A stretch of DNA of 64,000 nucleotides. It comes from Ancylobacter defluvii. Its GTDB lineage: Bacteria; Pseudomonadota; Alphaproteobacteria; Rhizobiales; Xanthobacteraceae. Position 1 is the first letter of the stretch. Each line of letters begins with the position of its first letter. The stretch lies in contig NZ_JAHBGD010000024.1 of assembly GCF_018390605.1 (NCBI RefSeq), positions 620,001-684,000 on the forward strand, written 5' to 3'. The notes beneath the pieces are model-generated. The model made no database searches. It worked only from the letters and a program-made list of their open reading frames with translations, and had not been told where the DNA came from. Made by a program: the position numbers and the translations under genes. Below, piece by piece: positions 1-10,300 of this stretch.

Positions 1-616
1 ACACATTCACCTTGCCGGCGAAATCCGGATGGAACTTGTAGATGGAGGAGGTGAGGATGGTCTCCTCGTGCCGCGCCGGCCAATAGAGCGGGTTCTGCGT
101 CACGCCGCCATAGATCCAGCAGGTGGTGTCGCGGGTGTAGAGCGTGTTGGGCAATGGCGGCAGCAGATACTCGTTGACGCCGGCGGCGTCGCGGATCAGC
201 GCCAGCGTCTCGCCGCCGATGGTCTCGGGGAACTCATAGGTGGAGAGGCCACCGATCAGCGTCTCGGCGAGCTGGCGGTTTGGCAGGCCATCAAGATAGG
301 AGCGCACTTCCTCGACGAAGCCGACGCCAATCTGGTTCGGCACCACCTGATGGTCGAGGATCCATTTCCTCGCCTCGGGGATCGCGACCGTTTCGGTGAG
401 GAGGTTGTGCATCTCCACCACCTCGATGCCGCGATCGCGCATCTTGGTCATGAAGTCGAAATGGTCGCGCTTGGCGACGTCGACCCACAGCACGTCGTCA
501 AACAAGAGCTGGTCGCAATTGCTGGGGGTCAGGCGCTGATGCGCACGGCCCGGCGCGCAGACCATGACCTTGCGCAGCTGGCCGACCTCGGAATGCACGC
601 CGAAGGGGGTTTCCAT
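1..616 (-). CDS. arcA: Arginine deiminase, N-terminal half (truncated by window edge)
   Basis: Hydrolyses arginine to citrulline and ammonia, the first step of the cytoplasmic arginine deiminase pathway. About 205 residues are visible; the 3' end lies outside the window. The translation starts [20 protein letters not shown] and contains [18 protein letters not shown] and [14 protein letters not shown], both characteristic of the long ArcA family (about 410 residues); TRD is part of the substrate-binding region. The catalytic Cys would lie off the window. The ATG at 616 has a GGGAG ribosome site six bases upstream. It lies 25 bp downstream of arcD on the same strand, so the order of transcription is arcD then arcA, with arcB and arcC expected beyond the edge. 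The family call is firm; the operon continuation is inferred. Confidence 0.95.
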   Translation of the reverse strand, partial: METPFGVHSEVGQLRKVMVCAPGRAHQRLTPSNCDQLLFDDVLWVDVAKRDHFDFMTKMRDRGIEVVEMHNLLTETVAIPEARKWILDHQVVPNQIGVGFVEEVRSYLDGLPNRQLAETLIGGLSTYEFPETIGGETLALIRDAAGVNEYLLPPLPNTLYTRDTTCWIYGGVTQNPLYWPARHEETILTSSIYKFHPDFAGKVNV

Positions 617-641
617 ATTGGGCTCCCAATGCTTGTTCTTG

Positions 642-2075
642 TCAGGGGGTGATGATGCCGGTCGCGAGGCCATAGGCCCCGATCAGGCCGGCGATGACGG
701 TCACGGCGAAGACGATGAGTTCAACGGGGGTGAACAGGCGCGCCTTCTGCTCGCGCCGCGCCCAGAAATAGAGCACGGTGCCCGGCACGAAGAGCACGGC
801 GACCAGCAGCACGTATTTCAGGCCTGCGGCGACGAACATGAACAGGGTATAGATGACGGCGATCCAGCCGAAGATCTGGTCGCGGCCGCGCTTGTCCGGC
901 GTCTTCTCGTAGCCGACGCCGCTGCGGGCCAGCAGCACGCCATAGCCGGCAACCAGTAGATAAGGCAGAAGCGCGGTGACGCTGGTCATGTCGAGCATGA
1001 AGTTGAAGGCGTCGCGCGACCAGTAGGTCGAGATCACGAACAGCGAGACGACGATGTTGGTCAGCCACAACGCATTGGCCGGCACGCGATTGCCGTTCTG
1101 CGCCGCGAACATCTTCGGCATGTCGTTGGACTTTGCCGCCGCGAACAGCACTTCGGCGCAGATCAGCGACCAGGCAAGATAGGCACCGAGCACCGAGACC
1201 AGCACACCGATGGAGATGAACACCGCGCCCCAGTGCCCGACCACCAGTTCGAGTGCGCCGGCAAGCGAGGGATTCTGCACCCCGGCGATCGCCGCGCGCG
1301 GCGCCGTGGCGAAGGGCAGCAGCGTGATCGCGACCATAAGCCCAGTGACGGCGACGAAGCCCAGGATGGTGGCGGAACCGACATCCGAGCGCTTCTTGGC
1401 GAAGCGGGAATAGACGCTGGCGCCCTCGATGCCGAGGAACACGAAGACGGTGATGAGCATGGTGTCGCGCACCTGCGCCAGCAAGGTCTTTTCCGGCATG
1501 CCCACGCCGCCGAAGAAATTTTCGGAAAACTGCGAGTAGTTGAAGAAGAAGATGAAGGCGAGGATCGCTACGATCAGCGGCACGATCTTGGCGATGGTGA
1601 CGACCGTGTTGATGAAGGTCGCTTGCTCGACGCCGCGCAGGATCATGAAATGGAACGACCAGATGCCGATCAGCGACACGATGATGGCGATGGCCGTGCT
1701 TCCATCCCCGAAGGCAGCTGGGAAGAAAAAGCCGAGCGTCGAGCCGATCAGCACCCAATAGAACACGTTGCCGAGGCAGCTGCCGAGCCAGTACCCGAAG
1801 GCAGAAAGGAAGCCCATATAGTCGCCGAAGCCGGCCTTGGCATAGGCGAAGACGCCGGAATCGATGTCCGGCCGCCGCTCGGCCAACGCCTGGAACACGC
1901 GCGCCAGCATATACATGCCGGTGCCGGCGATCGCCCAGGCGATGATGGCGCCGAAAGGCCCCGTCGCGGTGGCGAAGCGCCCGGGCAGGTTGAAGATGCC
2001 GGCCCCGACCATCGAGCCGACCACCATGGCGGTGAGCGAGAACAGGGAGAGTTTGCCGACCGGCTTGTCAGCCAT
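642..2075 (-). CDS. arcD: Arginine/ornithine antiporter, APC superfamily
   Basis: An inner-membrane exchanger that brings in arginine and exports ornithine for the deiminase pathway. The 477-residue protein begins [20 protein letters not shown] and shows the APC substrate-site motif [12 protein letters not shown] in the first helix. About 12 hydrophobic segments follow, and its length is normal for basic amino acid/polyamine antiporters. The ATG at 2075 is preferred over the in-frame GTG at 2087 because a GAGG ribosome site precedes the ATG. It is followed after 25 bp by arcA, which supports arginine/ornithine as substrates; another basic amino acid antiport pair (for example lysine/cadaverine) cannot be excluded from sequence alone. 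Confidence 0.9.
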   Translation of the reverse strand: MADKPVGKLSLFSLTAMVVGSMVGAGIFNLPGRFATATGPFGAIIAWAIAGTGMYMLARVFQALAERRPDIDSGVFAYAKAGFGDYMGFLSAFGYWLGSCLGNVFYWVLIGSTLGFFFPAAFGDGSTAIAIIVSLIGIWSFHFMILRGVEQATFINTVVTIAKIVPLIVAILAFIFFFNYSQFSENFFGGVGMPEKTLLAQVRDTMLITVFVFLGIEGASVYSRFAKKRSDVGSATILGFVAVTGLMVAITLLPFATAPRAAIAGVQNPSLAGALELVVGHWGAVFISIGVLVSVLGAYLAWSLICAEVLFAAAKSNDMPKMFAAQNGNRVPANALWLTNIVVSLFVISTYWSRDAFNFMLDMTSVTALLPYLLVAGYGVLLARSGVGYEKTPDKRGRDQIFGWIAVIYTLFMFVAAGLKYVLLVAVLFVPGTVLYFWARREQKARLFTPVELIVFAVTVIAGLIGAYGLATGIITP

Positions 2076-2143
2076 GATGCGCCTCACGACGTGGGGATGA
2101 TATTGGTTGGGGCAGGAAACAGTAATCTTTTGTCATCTCAATA

Positions 2144-2164
2144 AATTGACCCTATCCAATTGAC
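2144..2164. promoter_or_regulatory. AATTGAC heptamer direct repeat with weak Fnr-like dyad
   Basis: AATTGAC occurs at 2144-2150 and again at 2158-2164, a 14-bp period, about 70-85 bp upstream of the arcD start. The overlapping stretch 2146-2159 matches an Fnr/Anr box (TTGAT-N4-ATCAA) at about 7 of 10 positions. Oxygen control of arginine deiminase genes is common, but this match is weak and a direct-repeat activator site is equally possible. Confidence 0.3.
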
Positions 2165-2189
2165 GGCATGTAATCCCAAACGCTAACGC

Positions 2190-2214
2190 TTGTTAAGCCT
2201 CGAGGCGACAACAA
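2190..2214. promoter_or_regulatory. Dyad operator candidate upstream of arcD
   Basis: TTGTT and AACAA flank a perfect 10-bp palindrome, GCCTCGAGGC (2197-2206), giving a 25-bp near-symmetric site centred about 127 bp upstream of the arcD start codon. A dimeric regulator could bind here; the nearby GntR/UTRA protein is one candidate. No biochemical link is visible. Confidence 0.35.
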
Positions 2215-2698
2215 TTATGCTGCATATGCGAGATAGATTTATGTACACAGAAGTAACAGCGACCGAAAATGGCGGGTGATTTTGCGCCGCAGCATTTTCA
2301 TGTCTCCAGCGCGCGCGCCGCTTGCGGAAGTCGCCCGCTGTAGCTCCCAGAGGTATGATTTACCGCCAGCCGCCAGCGCCCACCCCGCCGGACCGCGGCT
2401 CGCAAGGTGCGTCCTTGAGCGGCAAACCGGAGGCAACGGAACCCATTCTTTGCCGAGCCGTCGCGTCGCGCGCTTCGGCGGTGCACCCAGGTACTCAGCC
2501 TGCTGCACTGCCCTCATGCATGAGATTTGTGAGGAGGCCCGCCGAGGTCATCCATCCGTCGAACGAGCCCTACTGCCGCCGCATGGGACTCTCGGCATTT
2601 CTCTCCGGGAATGTCTCGACATTCCACACGCCCTGCCTGGCCGAGTTGCGAATGCCCGGCAGCGTCCGAACAGCCGAAGCGCCCGGTGGCCGGCTGCC

Positions 2699-3454
2699 TC
2701 AGGCCTTCAACTCAAGCCGATAGGCATAGCCGTCGCCGCGGAACAGGCTCTCGACATACTCCACCATGCGCTGCTGCCTGTCGAAGGAGCGGCATTTAAT
2801 GAGAAGGCATGGCCGGGGTTCGGCGAAACCGAAGACCGCGCATTCCTCGGCGCTGGGCGAGGTGGCCTCGATCGACTTCTCGCAATGGCCGAGCGGCACG
2901 CCATTGTCGGCGAGATAACTGTAGATCGAGCCTGACACATCCGCCTCGGCGAGACTCGGGCAGCATTCGAGATCGTACCAGGCGACCTCGCGGGCGAGCG
3001 GCACATCGTCGCCATAGCGGATGCGGATGAGATTGAGGAACATCGTCGTCGAGGGACGTCCGAAGATCGAGGCGATGGATCGATTGGCTACGACCAAGCG
3101 CTCGACAACACGGCTCGACGGCTTGCGACCTAGTTCTTCCATCTCCTCGGTAAAACTTCTCAGCCGGTTCAGGGCCGGCCCCAGCACCGGATCCGCATCC
3201 TGAACAACATGGCCGAGCCGCCCATGCGCCGCCAGTAACTTCCGCTTGCGCAGGGCGTCGTAGGCACGCTGAATCGTGGTGCGGCTGACGCCCAGATCCG
3301 CCGAAAGCTGGCGTTCCGCCGGCATGGTGAAGCCGACCGGCAGGGTCCCCGCCGCGATCATCGCAGCGACCTGATCTTCGAGTTGTCGATAAATAGGCAT
3401 GGCGGTATCGGTGTGCACGAAAAGGCTATCAACGAGCCGTGGCGCAATAATCAT
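2699..3454 (-). CDS. GntR-family regulator with UTRA ligand domain (HutC subfamily)
   Basis: A cytoplasmic DNA-binding repressor-type protein of 251 residues. An N-terminal winged helix spans about residues 20-85: PIYRQLEDQVAAMIAAG, then MPAERQLSADLGVSRTTIQR, the GntR recognition helix. A UTRA effector domain covers about 105-250, with the usual FGFAEPRPCLLIKCR strand near the end. The ATG at 3454 is supported by AAGG at the right distance; the internal ATG at 3400 lacks a ribosome site. It is transcribed toward arcD, with 623 bp between them. UTRA proteins sense small metabolites such as sugars phosphates, urocanate or amino-acid derivatives. Control of the arginine genes is an inference from proximity only. 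Confidence 0.88.
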   Translation of the reverse strand: MIIAPRLVDSLFVHTDTAMPIYRQLEDQVAAMIAAGTLPVGFTMPAERQLSADLGVSRTTIQRAYDALRKRKLLAAHGRLGHVVQDADPVLGPALNRLRSFTEEMEELGRKPSSRVVERLVVANRSIASIFGRPSTTMFLNLIRIRYGDDVPLAREVAWYDLECCPSLAEADVSGSIYSYLADNGVPLGHCEKSIEATSPSAEECAVFGFAEPRPCLLIKCRSFDRQQRMVEYVESLFRGDGYAYRLELKA

Positions 3455-3608
3455 GTTAACCTTGATTAAAACGGAGACATATGAACCAGTCGAGCAGGCT
3501 CAAGCAGCAACCGCTAACGGCATAAACCAATCGCCCGATCAGCTGAAAACCAGGACCGGGCGAGCAATGTTTGGGTCTTGGAAAATTATTTGGTCGCAAA
3601 TAAGGCTA

Positions 3609-3650
3609 GTGACAATACCATATGGGATACGAACCGGTATTGCCGGTCAC
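3609..3650. promoter_or_regulatory. Inverted repeat between the IalB-family and GntR genes
   Basis: CAATACC at 3613-3619 and GGTATTG at 3636-3642 are perfect 7-bp arms, with outer GTGAC and GTCAC arms offset by three bases. The small palindromes CCATATGG (3618-3625) and ACCGGT (3633-3638) lie within it. It sits about 155 bp upstream of the GntR gene and 42 bp downstream of the IalB-family gene stop. It could be an autoregulatory operator or an RNA hairpin; there is no T-run, so it is not a clear terminator. Confidence 0.35.
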
Positions 3651-3691
3651 TTCCCTGAAGCACGATAACAGACAAGCACCTTCCAACAGGC

Positions 3692-4249
3692 CTAGCTACG
3701 CAGAGCTGCCAGCGCCTGGCCAATACCGTTGAGAGGAACCTTCAACCGTACCGGTTGACCGTTCGTCATCATGAAGCCGACGAACGCCTCGGTGCCGCCG
3801 GCAAGTTCGCGGGAGAGAGCGGCGTCGAAGAGTCCCGCCGCCTCGCAACCATTGGCGTCGCACAATATATAGTCCACCTTGCGCGTCTTGCCCGCATCAA
3901 TGGTAAGTTGCACCCCGTCCTTGATCATCACCCCGAGCGGGGTACGCAGGGCGAAGATGGGCTTGCCTGCCCCGTCATTGCCGATCTCCCAGATCAAGAT
4001 GTTCTGACGGTTCTGGTTGCTGGTGATCCGTAGATTGGCCGAGCAGATTTTCTTCGCGCCCTTGGAGAGATTATCGCGGCAGGTCACCGTCCAGTTCTCA
4101 TAGACGACGGTTTCGGTCCGGGGCGGGGCGGCGGGGCTCGGCTGCGCCGCAGGCGCCTGGGCGGAGGCCGGGGCGGCAATGGCCATCCCGGCCAGCGACA
4201 ACACCATGCCGAGAAATCCGAGACGACGTGGAGAAGATTGGCGGGTCAT
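3692..4249 (-). CDS. Exported invasion-associated locus B (IalB) family protein
   Basis: A 185-residue periplasmic or surface protein. A Sec signal peptide with the hydrophobic core LGFLGMVLSLAGMAIAAPAS ends near ASA|QAP (about residue 31). After a Pro/Ala-rich linker comes the IalB domain, starting at VYENWTVTCRD and including two Cys pairs (CRD...CSAN, and CDANGCEAAG) typical of the family. IalB was named for erythrocyte invasion in Bartonella, but the family is widespread in free-living alphaproteobacteria with no settled function. The ATG at 4249 has a GAGAGGAG ribosome site; the upstream in-frame extension lacks a signal peptide. It lies downstream of the autotransporter gene, separated by a strong terminator, so it is probably transcribed on its own. 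Confidence 0.85.
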   Translation of the reverse strand: MTRQSSPRRLGFLGMVLSLAGMAIAAPASAQAPAAQPSPAAPPRTETVVYENWTVTCRDNLSKGAKKICSANLRITSNQNRQNILIWEIGNDGAGKPIFALRTPLGVMIKDGVQLTIDAGKTRKVDYILCDANGCEAAGLFDAALSRELAGGTEAFVGFMMTNGQPVRLKVPLNGIGQALAALRS

Positions 4250-4314
4250 GTAAGTGCTCCTCTCGGGCACACGCTTCCAGCACGGCAACTACCGTTGCGC
4301 ACGGTCGCAACGAA

Positions 4315-4342
4315 ACAGGCCGATCCGGCAGGATCGACCTGT
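4315..4342 (-). terminator. Intrinsic terminator of the autotransporter gene
   Basis: On the minus strand this is a 12-bp stem with one G-U pair and a TGCC loop, followed immediately by TTTCGTT. It begins 24 bp after the autotransporter stop codon. The stem and T-tract make it one of the clearest terminators in the window. Confidence 0.8.
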
Positions 4343-4365
4343 CGCTCTGCGATCCTATGGTCAGA

Positions 4366-7300
4366 TTACCACTTGTAGCGCACGCCGGTAAGCGCCGTTC
4401 CCGAGGTGAAGTCTCCGTTGAACTTGATGTTGGCGTTTACGAAACCGCTCCATCCGCTGTCCTTGGAGAACCAGTTGAGATTGCCCCCCACTTCCCCGAA
4501 GGCACCGTCGAAATCGTCCGCCACGTTGAACGGCGTGCCCGGATTGACGATGGTGACGGTGTTGTCGCCATCGAACTCGTACCACAGGCGACCAACGGCC
4601 GAGGCCTCCATCCAGTAGGTGTCGGTCTCATGCAGCCGGCCGCCAATGCGGGCGCCGAGAGCCCCGCGCAAGCTGTCCCCGTCATTGAACTGCACGCTGG
4701 TGTCGGACAGGCCGTTCAGATTGTCGATGCTGGTGTTGACATAGGCCAGCGTGGCGACGGGCTCGAAATAGAGCTTCTCCGTCCAGGCCATGCGATAGCC
4801 ACTGTCGAGCACGAAGCCGACCGAGGTGACGTCGCTGCTCTCGTTGGAATAGCCGAAGCCGCCCAGCGTCGGCGCGCTGTAGTCGAGGTCGAGGAAGTCG
4901 GCCTTGAGCAGCGCGTCGAAGAAGAAGCCGCCATTGATATAGGTGCCGTACACGCCCACCGTTCCACCCGAATAGTCGCCGGAGGTCGGCGAATTGTCGA
5001 AGTCGAGCGAGGAGGTGACGTAGCCGCCCATGACGCCGAAGATCCACGCCGTGCTGTCGGTGGTCTTGCCGAAATCGGCACCGACGATGAAACCGTAGGT
5101 ATCCTGGCTGTAGGAAGTGTCGAAGCTGTAATTGTTGCCGAGAGCGTTGTAGCTGGAGGTGTTGTCACGCGACATCCAGCTGCCGACCGCCTTCGCCCAT
5201 ACACCGGGCGTGACGCTCTGCGCCGCGACGGGTGGCGCCTTGGTGACCAGCCCGTGCTCCTTGGTCACGATGGCGGCGGCCGGACCAGCCGGCACCGGAT
5301 TCAGCAGATAGGAGCGCAGGTCGGCCTGGCGATCGAGCCAGAGACCGGCGGTCTCGTGCCAGATCGTCTGCGCGCCGGTGATGAAGGACGGCAGTTCATA
5401 GGCCTCCTGATCCGGCACGCCGACCAGATATTGCCCGGTGCCGCCGCCCGCGACCGGCGCCACCGCGAGGTCGTAGATGAACAGGCCCTTGTCGATGACA
5501 CCGCCAAACTTGTTCACGTAGTTGGCGGAGCCCGGATCGATCACGAAATTCGAGGCGTTGGTCGTGCCGTTCTGAGCGGTGACCACCAGGATGCCGTCCG
5601 GGTTGAAGCTTCCCGGCCCGGCATTGAGATCGTTCACGAAGATCTTCGTCGTGCCGAGCGTGGCGGCCCCCGCGATCGGGTTGCCGTTCACATCGAGCCC
5701 GCCGATCACCAGTCTGTCCGAGGTCGAGCCCGGGCCGCCGAGATAGGCGTCGACGCCCAGCCCGCTATTGCCCACCCCGGTGAAGGTGCCGCTGGTATAG
5801 GTGACGTCGCGCGTGGCATTGAAGGCGAGCGTGCCCGGTGCCTCGTCGACCATCGTCAGCAGGCCGGCGCCGGCATTCGCCGGGTCGCCGTTCACGAAGC
5901 TTTCCAGCGAGAGGAAGCTGGTCTGCTCGGCGACATTGCCCTGCAGCGCGGTGACGATGCGGCCGGGATTGGTCAGCGTGTCGGCGCCGGCGCCGAAGCC
6001 GCTGTTGCCGACTACCACCCAGCTGTTCGAGCTGAGATTGTTGACGCTGTCGGCATTGTCGGTGAGGCCGATGCGGCCGACGAGGGCGCCCGAATTGTTG
6101 ATGGTGGTCGCGCCGCCATCGGTGTCGATGGCGATGCGGCTGGCGGCGGTGACGAGATCATTATTCGCCGGGACGCTGCCATCGAAGGCCCAGGCCGTCA
6201 CCAGCGCGGCGTTGCCGATATTGATCACCGTGGCATCGTCGCTGGTGACCGAGATCACCGCATTGGGCCAGGTCTGGCCGGAGCCGGAGACGATGGAGTT
6301 CTGGCCGATAGTCACCGTCGCGACATCGGCATTGATGACGCGGATGGCGCTGCCGGTGCCGGTCGCATCGGAGTCGCCGCGGATGAAGCTGTTCTGGCCC
6401 GTCGTGACACCGACATCATCCCAGCTGCCGGCGACGATGGCGTCGGTGCCGGCGCTGACGGAACTGCCGAAACCGGCCGTCACCGATGCGTCGTTACCGC
6501 CGCCGCCGATATTGTTGAACGCCGAGATGCCGGTACCGCCGGAGACGATGCGGGACGTGTCGCCGGTGATCACCACCGCATCGCCCGATCCGCCCGAGAG
6601 TTTGGTCGCCGCAATGCCGGCATTGGTAGCGGATATGACCGTCCCCGAACCGGTGATGACCGCGGCATCGCCGTCCTGTGCCTCGCCATAGGCTGCCACG
6701 CCATCGCCGGCAGTGATGTTGCCCAGAACGAGGACGCCGATCTCTCCGGCGCCCGAGGTCTTGGCGACATTGATACCCGTCGCGCCGGCGTTGATGGTGC
6801 CGAAATTCACCACGGCAACATCGCCGTTGCCGACCTCATGGTCGATGTCGATACCGTCCTCGGCGGCGATGATGTCGCCGCCGGCGCTGACGACAACCGC
6901 CTCGGTGCCGTTGCCATCACTGGCGAACTTGTTCACCGAGATGCCATCGTCACCGGCGTTGATGGTGCCGAAGCTGTTGGTGGACACCGTGACGACGCCC
7001 GCCCCGCCACCATTCAGCACGAAGATGCCGTCATTGCCGGTCGCCGGCCCCGACAGCCCGCCAATGGCGCCGTTCACACTGATGGTGGTATCGCCATCGC
7101 CGCCCTTGAGGGCGAGCACGCCGACGCCGTCGGACTGGATGGAGCCGGCGCCATTGACGTTGATGTTGACGTTTCCGGTGCCGATATTGCCGCCGAGGAT
7201 GCCGGCGGCCGTCGCCTGCACATTGGCGTTCACATTGACCGTGGCGTCGCCGGAACCGATCGTGAAGGCGCCGCCGCCCACCACCGGCGGATCGATCTCG

Positions 7301-10300
7301 GCATTGATGGTCGTGGTGGCGTTGCCGCTACCCGCCGCGAGTGCGAACACGCCGACATAGCCGCCGCCCGGCACCGAGACCTTGGCGTTGGTGGTGACGT
7401 TGGCATCGCCGCCGAGATTGAAGCCGACCACGCCGGCGATCGGCGCCGTGACCTCGCCAAACGTGGTGACATCCACCGTGCCGCCGCTGCCTATGGCACC
7501 ACCGACCACGCCGACACCGGAGGTGGCGACAACGGTGCCATTAGTGACGAGGTCGACATCGGCATTATCGCCGATCTGCAAGGCACCGACGCCCAGCAGA
7601 TTGCCGGTCACCGACGCCCCGGTGGTCACGCCGAGCACGCCATTTTCACCGATGCCCAGCCCGAGCACGCCGAGCCCATCACTCGAAGCGACCGCCGCCT
7701 GGGTGTTGATGAACAGCGAACTGTCGTCGCCAACCGCGATGCCACCGACGCCGAGATAGCGGCCCTGCACCGTGCCGCGCGTCAGCACCGTGACCTCGTT
7801 GCCGGAGGCCCCGATGGCCCCGCCAATGACACCCAGCCCATCGGTGGAGGTGACGGCGCCGTCGGTGGTGACCGACACCACATTGTCGCTGCCGAGCGTG
7901 AGGGCTCCGACGCCGAGATAGCGGCCGTCCACCGTACCGCCGGTGACGACTTCGATGACATTGCTGCCGAGACCGATGCCGGCCACGCCAAGCCCGTCGC
8001 TCGAGACGACCGGGCCCGCCGTCTCGACGGAGAGCGAGCCACCCGTTCCCGCGATAAGGCCGCCGACGCCGAGATAGCGGCCGTCCACCGCATCCCCGGC
8101 GAGAACGTTTACCGACGTGTTGTCGCCAAGGCCGATGCCGATGATGCCGAGCCCTTCGGTCGCAGTGACCGGACCTTGCGTCGTCACATCGAGGGTGCTG
8201 CCCGTGCCCGCCACGATGCCGCCGACGCCGAGATAGCGACCGGAGACCGCCGCCTCGGTGAGAATGGTGGCGGAGTTGCCGGACGCCCCCACCGCACCGC
8301 CGAGGACGCCGAGACCGTCGGCCGACGTGACCGCCTGCTCGGTGGTGACCACCACGGTGCTGTCGTCGCCGAGATTCAGCGCGCCGACGCCGAGATAGCG
8401 GCCGGACACGTCGCCCTGGGTCCGCACATCGATGGCGTTCGCGTTGCCGACGCCCAGTACCGCGACACCCAGGCCGCCGGCGGAGGTGACATCGTCGACC
8501 GCCGTCAGGCCGAGCGTGTTCTGGCTGCCGATCAGCAGGCCGCCGACACCGAGATATTCCCCTTCCACCGTATCGGACGTGAGGATCTGCACCTGGTTCT
8601 GGTTGCCGATGGCCCCGCCCAGCACGCCGAGGCCGCCTGTCGCGACCACCTCGCCGAGCGTATCGACCGTCACCGTGTTGCCGTTGCCGATCGCCAGCGC
8701 GCCGACGCCGAGATACTCGCCCTCGACATCGCCTAACGTGTCGACATCCACCACATTGCCGTCGCCGAACGACAGCGCGGCGACGCCAAGTCCATCTGCC
8801 GAAGCGACGTCGCTTTCGGTGAGGATCTTGAGGGAGCCATCGTCGGTGCCGAGCAGGCCGCCGACGCCGAGATAGCGGCCGGTGACCTCCTGCTCGGTGG
8901 TGATCGAGACATGGTTGTTGGCGTTGGTGCCGATCGCCCCGCCGAGCACGCCGAGACCGCCCGCCGCATGCACCTCGTCCTCGGTGAGGATGGTGACGGT
9001 GCTGTCGTCGCCGAGATTCAGCGCCCCCACACCCAGGAGATCGCCCTCGACGCGGTCGCGGGTGGTGACGTCCAGCAGGTTGTTGTTGCCGATGCCGAGC
9101 CCCGCGACGCCGAGACCATCCGAGGACGTCACGTCGGCGCGGGTCAGGATGGTGAGATCGCTGTCATTGCCGATGATCAGGCCGCCCACGCCGAGGAAAT
9201 CGGCATCGACGGAGCCATAGGTTTCGATGTCGACGCTGCCATTGGCACCAATGGCGGCACCGACCACGCCCACCGCATCGGACATCACCGAGCCACTGCT
9301 GGTGGTGCCGATATCGACCGTTCCGTTGTCACCGACGACGATACCGGCAATGCCGACAATGCCGGCATCGACAGGACCGGTGGAGGAAATCGTGACGCCA
9401 TTGCCGGCGCCGATAGCCGCGCCGACGACACCGAGGCCGTCGGTGAGGACAGGGCCGAGATTGGTCACGCTGACCGCGCCGGCTCCACCATTGTCGCCGA
9501 CGAGCAGGCCGCCCACACCGAGAATGTCAGCATCGACCGGGCCGGTATTGACGACGGAAACCGTGTTGCCGGCTCCGATGGCGACGCCGATGACGCCGAG
9601 CCCGGCGGTGGCGACGACGCCCTGGTTGCCGACATCCACCGCGCCGTTGTCGCCGACGAGCAAGCCGCCGACCCCGACAATGCCGGCGTTGATCGGGCCG
9701 GCATTGTTCACATCGACGACGTTGTTGTCGCCGATCGCGGCACCGATGACGCCGAGGCCCGAGGTGGCAATCGCGCCGGTATTCGACACGGTAACGGCGT
9801 CGGCTCCGCCATTGTCACCGACCAGAACGCCACCGACACCGAGGAACTGCGCCTGCACCGACGCGGTGTTCTCGACATCGACCTCGTAATTGTCGCCGAC
9901 GGCAAGGCCGAGCACGCCGAGGCCGCCATTGTTCTTGATGATGCCGCCATTGTCGACGACCACCGATTTGCCGCCGGCACCGCCGGCACCAAGCGCGACA
10001 CCGGCCACACCGACCAAGCCACCATCGATGGTGCCGGTGTTCTCGACCAGAACGTCATTGCCGTCGCCGACGGCGAGGCCGAGCACGCCGACGGCGAAAT
10101 CGGACACGTCGCCACGGTTGTCGACCACCACGTCCTGCGGACCGGCGGGATTGTCATCGCCGATCTTCACCGCGCCGACCCCGAGCAGCGGCGTGGCGCC
10201 GGTGCTGGAGAACACATCGGCACCGTTGTCCACCACGGCGTGGCCGTCACCCACATTGAGGGCGATGACGCCGATCAGATCGGCATCGATCGTGCCGGCT

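Larger units (their letters stand above)
2076..2698. other. 623-bp gene-free region upstream of arcD
   Basis: No convincing gene was found here; the open frames have no recognisable product and mostly run through GC-rich filler. The 2100-2250 part is AT-richer and holds two notable motifs (a 25-bp dyad at 2190-2214 and a repeated heptamer at 2144-2164), so the arcD promoter probably lies there. The 2300-2698 part shows nothing I can name and may be gene remnant. Confidence 0.5.

Noticed and set aside
2276-2935. Plus-strand 219-codon frame across the arcD-GntR gap
   Set aside because: It overlaps the 3' part of the GntR gene on the other strand and shows no recognisable domain.
3453-3668. Small plus-strand frame opposite the GntR gene start
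   Set aside because: No ribosome site or family resemblance, and it overlaps the probable promoter and dyad region.
4228-8736. Plus-strand open frame of 1502 codons
   Set aside because: It is antisense to the autotransporter gene; its Asp/Ala/Gly/His-rich translation reflects the GC-rich repeat read on the other strand, and it has no family features.
7745-9020. CRISPR-like regular spacing
   Set aside because: The 159-bp periodic motif is inside a coding sequence with in-frame conserved protein repeats; there are no short repeats with unrelated spacers and no cas genes.
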